A DNA stretch of 5,119 bases, taken from the NCBI GenBank assembly GCA_016840945.1, contig JAEORJ010000027.1, positions 1 through 5,119 of the forward strand, given 5' to 3'. The notes under the pieces were generated by a model, which made no database searches, was not told the DNA's origin, and saw nothing but the letters and a program-made list of their open reading frames with translations. The translations under genes were made by a program, and so were the position numbers. Shown in pieces: positions 1 to 4,393 of this stretch. How positions within the stretch are numbered: the first letter of the stretch is position 1; each line of letters starts with the position of its first letter. The DNA is from Candidatus Gerdarchaeota archaeon (lineage in GTDB: Archaea; Asgardarchaeota; Heimdallarchaeia; JABLTI01).

Positions 1-2
1 CA

Positions 3-140
3 GTAATCACTCACTGTTACTTGATTGGATTGGTTTGTGGTAAGATTAGTGAAGAATCAATTGGGGCAGGATTCAAGCATTCGGCATTACTTGTGCTTAT
101 TGCCATAGTTGCGTCGAAAGTTGTTCCCTTGCTAGTCTAA
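3..140 (+). CDS. C-terminal fragment of archaeal type II secretion F / FlaJ / TadC-type platform protein (5' truncated)
   Basis: An open frame enters from the left edge and ends with TAA at 138-140, giving the last 45 residues of a protein. The fragment contains GKISEESIGAGFKHS followed by a hydrophobic segment (ALLVLIAIVA). This resembles the C-terminal end of archaeal FlaJ/TadC-like (T2SSF family) proteins, where a glycine-rich 'G-K-I-S-E-G...AG-KH' turn precedes the last membrane helix. That match is from memory of the family. Such proteins are the polytopic inner-membrane platform of type IV pili and archaella, working with a secretion ATPase that would be expected upstream, outside the window. 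The next gene, a pilin-like protein, starts 20 bases downstream on the same strand, which supports the assignment and suggests one operon. Only about a tenth of the protein is visible, so the subfamily cannot be decided. Confidence 0.68.
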   Translation, partial: VITHCYLIGLVCGKISEESIGAGFKHSALLVLIAIVASKVVPLLV

Positions 141-148
141 TAACTTTA

Positions 149-154
149 GAGGTG
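149..154 (+). promoter_or_regulatory. Ribosome-binding site GAGGTG for the first pilin-like gene
   Basis: GAGGTG lies six bases before the ATG at 161 and matches the archaeal anti-Shine-Dalgarno complement (GGAGGTGA). It decides the start. The longest frame would begin at a GTG at 152, but that codon lies inside this site, so ATG 161 (or the adjacent ATG at 164) is the better start. Confidence 0.75.
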
Positions 155-160
155 GTACTA

Positions 161-991
161 ATGATGAAAATTAAGAAAAAGATCAATATGCTCAATAAGT
201 CAGGTGTTTCATATACAATATCTTCTGTTATCATAACCGCAACTACAGTTATTCTGGTTCTAATAGCTTCAACTTTTGCTTATCAACTTCTAGAGCAACA
301 GAGAGGAACTTCAGAATTCAATCTGGCCACAAACTCTCTTCTCACACTTGATGACGCTGTTCAAGATATTGCTTGGAGTATAGAAGGAGCGCGTCAAACT
401 AGATTCTCAATTGATTATGGACAATTAACTCTGTATCCGGATAATGCAGATATTGGAATGAATATAAGGATAAATGTGGCAACAACTTTGAATAGTTACT
501 CTTGGAGTGGTGTTACAGGATATGTTGAGTATTCTATTCCTGAACAATCAGTCACATTTGCTCGAAGGGAACCATATTATATTTTGGGTGACGAAGAGTC
601 TCTAATTAACGATGGCACTTCAAATCTTGGACGTATATTAGTTTACCACGATGATGGATGGGTTAATGCTCTTTTAAATTATCGTGTTAGGGTAATGGAG
701 ACTTCAACAATTGATTTGGATGGAATTATTACAAGTTATGTTAATGTGTGGGTTGTTAAACTCAAAATCTCTGATTTTTCTGCAAACATTGATAATTTCG
801 ATTTGAGCTCAAGAGCTCATCACATGTATACAAATACAACCGCCCCATTTGTTCTTAATGGAAACCAATCTTTTGATATTGAAGTTCAAATCGCGGATGG
901 ACCTGTTTCCTCACAAACAATTTCACTTTATGGAAGTAGCCAGTATGTTGTTTTTAATTTTATAGTGTCTGAAGTTGAGCTCATACCTTAA
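161..991 (+). CDS. Type IV pilin-like protein with class III-type leader (pilin-like protein 1)
   Basis: A predicted 276-residue secreted or membrane-anchored pilin-like protein. The basic leader (KIKKK at 3-7, K13) ends in S14-G15. It is followed by VSYTISSVIITATTVILVLI, a hydrophobic helix spanning about residues 16-41. This is the layout of the archaeal pilin N-terminal domain ('VSxxIxxxI' after Gly), and a prepilin peptidase cut after G15 is likely. The rest is soluble, polar and beta-rich, with no cysteine. It includes a segment ARQTRFSIDYGQL (about residues 78-90) and two N-glycosylation sequons (NTT, NQS) near the C-terminus. The start is fixed by the GAGGTG site; the GTG at 152 is rejected. 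The gene follows the platform-protein gene by 20 bases and ends 15 bases before the next pilin-like gene, so cotranscription is likely. It could be the main fibre subunit or a minor pilin; the sequence does not say which. Confidence 0.82.
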   Translation: MMKIKKKINMLNKSGVSYTISSVIITATTVILVLIASTFAYQLLEQQRGTSEFNLATNSLLTLDDAVQDIAWSIEGARQTRFSIDYGQLTLYPDNADIGMNIRINVATTLNSYSWSGVTGYVEYSIPEQSVTFARREPYYILGDEESLINDGTSNLGRILVYHDDGWVNALLNYRVRVMETSTIDLDGIITSYVNVWVVKLKISDFSANIDNFDLSSRAHHMYTNTTAPFVLNGNQSFDIEVQIADGPVSSQTISLYGSSQYVVFNFIVSEVELIP

Positions 992-998
992 AAGGAGG
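992..998 (+). promoter_or_regulatory. Strong ribosome-binding site AAGGAGG selecting a TTG start
   Basis: AAGGAGG begins right after the stop of the preceding gene and sits eight bases before TTG 1007. A nearer ATG at 1002 opens only a seven-codon frame ending in TAA, so the site must serve the out-of-frame TTG. Confidence 0.75.
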
Positions 999-1006
999 AA
1001 AATGAT

Positions 1007-1471
1007 TTGGCTGCACCTGCTATAAGTCATCTTATTGGTACAATAGGTTTCATTGTACTGATTTTTGTTCTTCCGCTATTTTACTTTAATATAGTTCAAA
1101 ACGTTGAAACGGATGTTATCTCTAGGGAATTGCAAGAAATTGTTGATTATACTTCTAGCACTGTTGAGAATCTGTATTTTCTCGTAAACTCTACAAATTC
1201 TCAGGATTTGGTAATGGAAAAAGAATTGGTTTATCTTCCTACATATGTAGAAGAATCCGTGTTTCAGCTTGAGCTAGTTAGTAATGAAACTGACGGAGAG
1301 GGCTTATATGTTCGAGCTGTCTTGAAAAATGATAATTCGGTTGAAGCTTATTCTTGGTTAATTCCAGGTTTAAGGGTGGTTGAAAATATGAAAATTGTTG
1401 AAAGCATTGACCAAAATGTGTTTGTTGGTTGTAGTAGAAATGTTACTGACACTTATATATGGATTAGGTGA
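1007..1471 (+). CDS. Small pilin-like membrane-anchored protein lacking a leader (pilin-like protein 2)
   Basis: A 154-residue protein starting at TTG 1007 with a strong AAGGAGG site. The N-terminus, MAAPAISHLIGTIGFIVLIF, carries no basic residue before the hydrophobic helix (about 9-27). It therefore looks like a pilin that begins almost at its mature end rather than one with a cleavable class III leader. The helix is followed by an acidic, amphipathic stretch (VETDVISRELQEIVDYTSSTVENLYFLVNST split over about 32-63), probably continuing the long pilin alpha helix, then a short beta-rich domain ending in IWIR. There are three N-x-S/T sequons (NST, NET, NVT) and one cysteine (C142). I recall short proteins with a similar start beside pilus genes in uncultured archaea, but I cannot name the family. 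Its position between two pilin-like genes suggests a minor pilin or a membrane assembly partner. Confidence 0.78.
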   Translation: MAAPAISHLIGTIGFIVLIFVLPLFYFNIVQNVETDVISRELQEIVDYTSSTVENLYFLVNSTNSQDLVMEKELVYLPTYVEESVFQLELVSNETDGEGLYVRAVLKNDNSVEAYSWLIPGLRVVENMKIVESIDQNVFVGCSRNVTDTYIWIR

Positions 1472-1497
1472 AAACGTCTCTTAATTTAAGCACTAAG

Positions 1498-1504
1498 TTT
1501 ATAT
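1498..1504 (+). promoter_or_regulatory. Possible archaeal TATA box upstream of the 394-residue gene
   Basis: TTTATAT, preceded by a purine-containing AAG, resembles a BRE/TATA element. A start of transcription about 26 bases downstream of its centre would give an mRNA leader of roughly 30-50 bases for the gene starting at 1558-1576. The 86-base gap is the longest in the cluster, which makes an internal promoter plausible, but AT-rich spacers often give such matches by chance. Confidence 0.3.
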
Positions 1505-1543
1505 CGATTAACAGATTAGTATGTAGTAAGATTTAATAAACAA

Positions 1544-1553
1544 TATATATAAA
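1544..1553 (+). promoter_or_regulatory. Alternative TATA-like box TATATATAAA
   Basis: TATATATAAA lies within a 29-base stretch that has only one C and no G (1531-1559). The centre is about 26 bases before TTG 1576, the spacing expected between a TATA box and a transcription start. A leaderless or very short-leader message starting at TTG 1576 is therefore possible. It competes with the box at 1498-1504 and with read-through from upstream. Confidence 0.3.
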
Positions 1554-1557
1554 TTTA

Positions 1558-2742
1558 TTGTTGGAGCTGATCAGATTGGTTCATGAAGCCTACGATAACA
1601 TTGTGGCAATTCTTCTTGTGGGCTTAATCTTTGTTGGAGCTGTATTATTGATGCCTGCAATCAGCATTTCAAACATGCAATCCGTTGATTATCAACAATT
1701 GAGAAACACAGCAGTGAATGTTTTTGATAGCATTTTATTGAATCCCGGTGATCCGGTTGATTGGGGTTCAATTCGAGATTTCTCGCCGGAATATGTAAAT
1801 ACTTTTGGTTTAGCGAAATATCAAAATTCACATTTCTATATATTAGACCCTGATAAAGTTCAAAGATTGAAATCAGGAAATCCCTTAGGTGAAATAACCA
1901 ATGATGAAGCAAAGGAAATACTGAATCTTGATGGATATGGTTTTAATCTAAGAATAATTCCCCCATTCAATGTGACAAACGTAGATGGAACAAAAATAAC
2001 CACAGAAAATTCTCCAATAAATGCGACTTTATTGAATGATGAAATTAACCCTGTGTGTCGTTATGATGTTAAGGTTTCATTTCTAGATGGGAGACCAATA
2101 GGAAAGGCTGATGTGCAGTCCTTAATTGTGTATACTAACGGTGATGAATTTAGGCAGTCTCTTCCAGAAACCAAACAAACCGATTCTATTGGTTTTTGTA
2201 ATAACAGCATTGACCTTGACTTTGTTCCGTCACTAGTAATTGTTATCTTAAAAATTGATGTTGCAGAAGTTGCTACTTTAGTAGTTACTTTTGGAAGCGA
2301 AATGCCAAACGTAGTAGATATTAACATGGTTGGGGATGATATTATCTTGACTAAACCAGATAATAATCCCACAGGTGCGACAATTTTTATTAATGGAGTA
2401 TATGTTTTTAGAGACGATGAAATTGCCACTTTATTTGAAGATTTTAAAAGTAAAGACAAGTTCACATATACACAAAGTGGGCCTTATGAAGAATGGGTAG
2501 GCACTTATCCTGGAGTAAAATACTACGAGCCGTCTTTAGTAATACTGAACTATGATAACACAGAAGGTGAAGGTGGACGTCAAGATTTTATTGTTGCTGG
2601 ACCATATCAGAACCTGTTAGGATATTCAATTTTTGAATATGGTTCTCCACCAAAAATTACTGATACGGCAATCAGACTTCAGAGAAGTGTCTTGATCTCA
2701 GGCATGACTTATACTGCGGAACTTATATTTTGGAAGGAATAA
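1558..2742 (+). CDS. Large pilin-like protein with single N-terminal helix and beta-rich ectodomain (pilin-like protein 3)
   Basis: A protein of up to 394 residues, the largest of the set. A single hydrophobic helix (about 14-36, IVAILLVGLIFVGAVLL) follows HEAYDN with no basic Gly-ending leader. A pilin-like stretch then leads to LLNPGDPVDWGS (60-71); similar 'GxPxdW' segments occur in archaeal pilin-like proteins (from memory). Residues about 169-245 (YDVKVSFLDGRPIGKADVQ ... TDSIGFC) look like a carboxypeptidase-regulatory/Ig-like beta sandwich. Its only two cysteines, C167 and C214, flank much of that unit and could form a disulfide. There are three sequons (NVT, NAT, NNS). The start is uncertain: no ribosome site precedes TTG 1558 or 1561, whereas GGAG at 1563-1566 lies nine bases before TTG 1576, which would remove six residues. 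The stop overlaps the next gene's ribosome site region, so translation is probably coupled. A tip or adhesin-like minor pilin is the best guess. Confidence 0.8.
   Translation: MLELIRLVHEAYDNIVAILLVGLIFVGAVLLMPAISISNMQSVDYQQLRNTAVNVFDSILLNPGDPVDWGSIRDFSPEYVNTFGLAKYQNSHFYILDPDKVQRLKSGNPLGEITNDEAKEILNLDGYGFNLRIIPPFNVTNVDGTKITTENSPINATLLNDEINPVCRYDVKVSFLDGRPIGKADVQSLIVYTNGDEFRQSLPETKQTDSIGFCNNSIDLDFVPSLVIVILKIDVAEVATLVVTFGSEMPNVVDINMVGDDIILTKPDNNPTGATIFINGVYVFRDDEIATLFEDFKSKDKFTYTQSGPYEEWVGTYPGVKYYEPSLVILNYDNTEGEGGRQDFIVAGPYQNLLGYSIFEYGSPPKITDTAIRLQRSVLISGMTYTAELIFWKE
1563..1566 (+). promoter_or_regulatory. Weak ribosome-binding site GGAG pointing to TTG 1576
   Basis: GGAG is the only Shine-Dalgarno-like match near the start of the 394-residue gene. 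It lies inside the longest reading frame, nine bases before in-frame TTG 1576. If used, the protein begins M-V-H-E-A-Y and is 388 residues long. Confidence 0.35.
2732..2738 (+). promoter_or_regulatory. Ribosome-binding site GGAAGGA overlapping the upstream gene's end
   Basis: GGAAGGA lies in the last codons of the preceding gene and six bases before ATG 2745. It rules out the longer TTG start at 2730, which would place the site inside the gene, and it suggests translational coupling with the preceding stop (2740-2742). Confidence 0.7.
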
Positions 2743-2744
2743 TA

Positions 2745-3224
2745 ATGAGGATCATCACGAAGAAAAATGGTCAAATGCGTGTTATCGAAGCTATCTTGGC
2801 TTCTTTTATTATAATCTTTGCGTTGGCATTTGTAAATTTCTTTAATGTAAATCCTTCAAGTGAAAGATATGAAATAACAGAGTTAAACAAATTGGGCTAT
2901 AATGTTTTGCATGATTTAGATACTCAAGGACTTTTGGCAAATTATGTTTATAATGAAAATTGGGAAAATCTTAGAAATGCACTTAGTGTTACATTACCCG
3001 TTGATGTATATTTCAATCTAACTGTTACATATTTGAACCAAAATGCTAGAAATACAGTTACAATGTCTTACGGCGAATTACAAGTCTTCAAAAACTCAAA
3101 TGTTGTTTCATCTATAACCTATCCTGTTGTTGGATATCCAAAATTCGATCAAGATAATTATCCTTATGCTTTAGAGGCAGATTACGACCCAAGTATAGTT
3201 ATTTTACAGCTAGTAAGAGGATAA
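2745..3224 (+). CDS. Type IV pilin-like protein with KKNGQ leader (pilin-like protein 4)
   Basis: A 159-residue pilin-like protein. The basic leader (R2, K6, K7) ends N8-G9, then Q10-M-R-V-I-E15-A-I-L-A-S-F-I-I-I, with the hydrophobic helix at about 13-33. This resembles archaeal class III signal peptides cut at G|Q. In typical members a glutamate sits at +5 of the mature protein; here E15 is +6 if the cut follows G9, or +5 if it follows Q10. The ectodomain is short and beta-rich (FNLTVTYLNQ, TVTMSYGELQVF) with one sequon (NLT) and no cysteine. It ends in YDPSIVILQLVRG, which echoes YEPSLVILNYD in the preceding protein. ATG 2745 is chosen over TTG 2730 because of GGAAGGA. The gene starts two bases after the previous stop and ends four bases before the next start, so these three genes form a tight block. 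Confidence 0.82.
   Translation: MRIITKKNGQMRVIEAILASFIIIFALAFVNFFNVNPSSERYEITELNKLGYNVLHDLDTQGLLANYVYNENWENLRNALSVTLPVDVYFNLTVTYLNQNARNTVTMSYGELQVFKNSNVVSSITYPVVGYPKFDQDNYPYALEADYDPSIVILQLVRG
3216..3220 (+). promoter_or_regulatory. Ribosome-binding site AGAGG for the fifth pilin-like gene
   Basis: AGAGG sits in the last codons of the preceding gene, eight bases before ATG 3229. It supports this start and tight coupling of the two genes. Confidence 0.5.
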
Positions 3225-3228
3225 TAGA

Positions 3229-3954
3229 ATGACAAATAGGTTTTTAAAACAAAAAAATGGGCAGTTCATAATAATCGCAGTGTTATTTATTTCAACGATG
3301 ATAATTTCTATTGGCGCAATTCTCTACAGTACAGTTACATATTATAAATATGAACCATGGGAGGAATATAATACTGTCATAGATGGAATTCAATTAAACA
3401 CACTCCATCTTGTTGAACTAAGTTTAAGTGATTATAGCGACGGATTCAACTCATCGATATTAAAAGCTAATTTAGATGAATGGAAAAAAGATCTATCACA
3501 GATTTACCCCAGTTATGGCATAAGTTTAGACTATAACCTTTTAGGAGATACTGGTCTGGACTATATAGAACTTGACAATTCCTCTTCTATAACTGCAAAC
3601 GTTACTTTTAGTCTCAATATCACTTCCTTAGGATTAACGGGTTATGAATTTATCACTGCGCCTTCATTGAATCTATCAGTTATTGATGTGCCTTCAATAA
3701 TTGAGGAATCTCTGAATGTAACAGTGACCACCCAAGATGGAGTTCCAGTGTTTGGTTTGACTGAAGCTAATTTTAATATAATGGAAGGGGCAGTTAGTAT
3801 AACAGATTTTGCTGATTTTTATAATGAAACGTACACAATTATTTATTCAATGAAGTGTGATACAGTTCTGCCTTTGCCTTCACCTAGTACACCTATTATT
3901 GTTGATGTAATTGACCAACGAGGAATAAGGGTAAAGGTCTTGAAAGAAGGTTAG
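3229..3954 (+). CDS. Type IV pilin-like protein with KQKNGQ leader and sequon-rich ectodomain (pilin-like protein 5)
   Basis: A 241-residue protein. The leader has R4, K7, K9 and ends N10-G11, followed by QFIIIAVLFISTMIISIGAIL, a helix of about residues 12-33. A cut at G11|Q12 would fit class III prepilin processing, but there is no glutamate at +5 (it is I16). The ectodomain begins with an acidic, partly helical stretch (YKYEPWEEYNTVIDG, then DEWKKDL) and becomes beta-rich. Seven N-x-S/T sequons occur between about residues 75 and 205 (NSS twice, NVT twice, NIT, NLS, NET), the highest density in the cluster. From about residue 162, LNVTVTTQDGVPVFGLTEANF resembles an Ig-like or bacterial-surface beta domain of the 'V.D..G.pV.GLt..nF' type, and the protein ends with a second strand-rich segment (IIVDVIDQRGIRVKVL). 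Last gene of the cluster; its product is probably a surface-exposed minor pilin. It has one cysteine, in MKCDT. Confidence 0.8.
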   Translation: MTNRFLKQKNGQFIIIAVLFISTMIISIGAILYSTVTYYKYEPWEEYNTVIDGIQLNTLHLVELSLSDYSDGFNSSILKANLDEWKKDLSQIYPSYGISLDYNLLGDTGLDYIELDNSSSITANVTFSLNITSLGLTGYEFITAPSLNLSVIDVPSIIEESLNVTVTTQDGVPVFGLTEANFNIMEGAVSITDFADFYNETYTIIYSMKCDTVLPLPSPSTPIIVDVIDQRGIRVKVLKEG

Positions 3955-3955
3955 C

Positions 3956-3984
3956 TGGTTTAAACCAATTCATTTGTAATTTTT
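3956..3984. terminator. Perfect 12-bp palindrome plus T-run between convergent genes (possible terminator)
   Basis: TGGTTTAAACCA (3956-3967) starts two bases after the stop of the last pilin gene and is followed by T-rich sequence ending TTTTT near 3980-3984. The gap between the two convergent genes is only 29 bases, so both transcripts must end in or near it. Archaeal termination mainly needs T-runs, so the T-tract may matter more than the palindrome, which has no loop and would form a weak hairpin. Confidence 0.35.
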
Positions 3985-4226
3985 CAGGGAGTTCTTTCAA
4001 ATTTACGGATAGTTATTGTAACTGCTGATTGTGCTGTACCAACCCCTAAAAGAAAAAATCCGGCTATCAACAGAACGAAAAATGTTGGATTTAATGAGGC
4101 AGTTATTTGATTTCCATCATTTAAAAAGTCTATTGCTTCAATAGTCAAAAAATTTATTGCTATAATAATTAAGCCAACTACAAGAAAAATTGTACCTTCA
4201 ATAAGATTCGCTTTCCATCCTTCCAT
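3984..4226 (-). CDS. Small two-helix membrane protein, unknown function
   Basis: An 80-residue protein of unrecognised family. ATG (complement of 4224-4226) is preceded on the minus strand by GGTG (4234-4237) at seven bases. Two hydrophobic segments are clear, about residues 9-27 (IEGTIFLVVGLIIIAINFL) and 48-66 (TFFVLLIAGFFLLGVGTAQ). They are separated by a polar loop (IDFLNDGNQITASLN), and the C-terminal tail is basic (TIRKFER). The fairly even helix lengths and the charged ends argue for a real gene rather than a chance frame, and no gene lies opposite it. It is convergent with the pilin cluster and divergent from the radical SAM gene, so it is probably transcribed alone. Small proteins of this kind are common in archaea but usually uncharacterised; no role in the pilus can be claimed. 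Confidence 0.62.
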   Translation of the reverse strand: MEGWKANLIEGTIFLVVGLIIIAINFLTIEAIDFLNDGNQITASLNPTFFVLLIAGFFLLGVGTAQSAVTITIRKFERTP

Positions 4227-4260
4227 TTTATTACACCAATTTTTCGACGATTAATATTGA

Positions 4261-4268
4261 AATTTTAT
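4261..4268 (-). promoter_or_regulatory. Possible TATA box for the small membrane protein gene
   Basis: On the minus strand this reads ATAAAATT within an AAAAATAAAATTT stretch. Its centre is about 26 bases upstream of 4238, which would give an mRNA with a roughly 12-base leader that still contains the GGTG ribosome site. The spacing fits, but the sequence is AT-rich and the match may be chance. Confidence 0.3.
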
Positions 4269-4384
4269 TTTTGGTCTGTTTAATCTTTTCCTTCTATCGT
4301 ATATTTGTAGTGTCCCGAATTTCCAGGATTAAATTTTCATACATGCGTTTAACAATAATAATATATTCGCTTCTTGTTATTTCT

Positions 4385-4389
4385 AGGAG
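4385..4389 (+). promoter_or_regulatory. Ribosome-binding site AGGAG for the radical SAM gene
   Basis: AGGAG lies four bases before GTG 4394 and thirteen before in-frame GTG 4403. Neither spacing is ideal, so the start is not fixed. No in-frame ATG occurs before the cysteine motif. Confidence 0.45.
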
Positions 4390-4393
4390 TTAA

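Larger units (their letters stand above)
4227..4393. other. Divergent intergenic region between the small membrane gene and the radical SAM gene
   Basis: The 167 bases carry no reading frame I would support and no recognisable RNA gene. For the plus strand there are two TATA-like stretches: TTAAATTT at 4329-4336, which would give a leader of about 35 bases with the AGGAG site, and TAATATATT at 4359-4367, which would put the transcript start almost at GTG 4394. The minus-strand candidate is at 4261-4268. Composition changes across this region from AT-rich on the left to more GC-rich coding sequence on the right. Confidence 0.5.

Noticed and set aside
152..160. GTG 152 as start of the first pilin-like gene
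   Set aside because: The codon lies inside the GAGGTG ribosome-binding site; ATG 161 has proper spacing.
1480..1490. CTTAATTTAAG as a terminator hairpin after pilin-like protein 2
   Set aside because: Five-base A/T-rich arms around one base cannot form a stable hairpin; at most a protein-binding site.
1661..1912. Minus-strand reading frame of 83 codons
   Set aside because: Lies wholly opposite the well-supported 394-residue gene and has a low-complexity, family-less translation; a shadow frame.
2061..2465. Minus-strand reading frame of 134 codons
   Set aside because: Opposite the same gene, rich in Ser/Thr/Ile/Lys as expected of the antisense of beta-rich AT-rich coding sequence; no ribosome site noted.
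2730..2744. TTG 2730 as start of pilin-like protein 4
   Set aside because: It would overlap the previous gene and place GGAAGGA inside the coding region; ATG 2745 has this site at six bases.
4227..4393. Possible tRNA or small RNA gene in the divergent intergenic region
   Set aside because: No cloverleaf, TTCGAnnC-type T-loop in a stem, or other GC-rich paired structure was found by eye.
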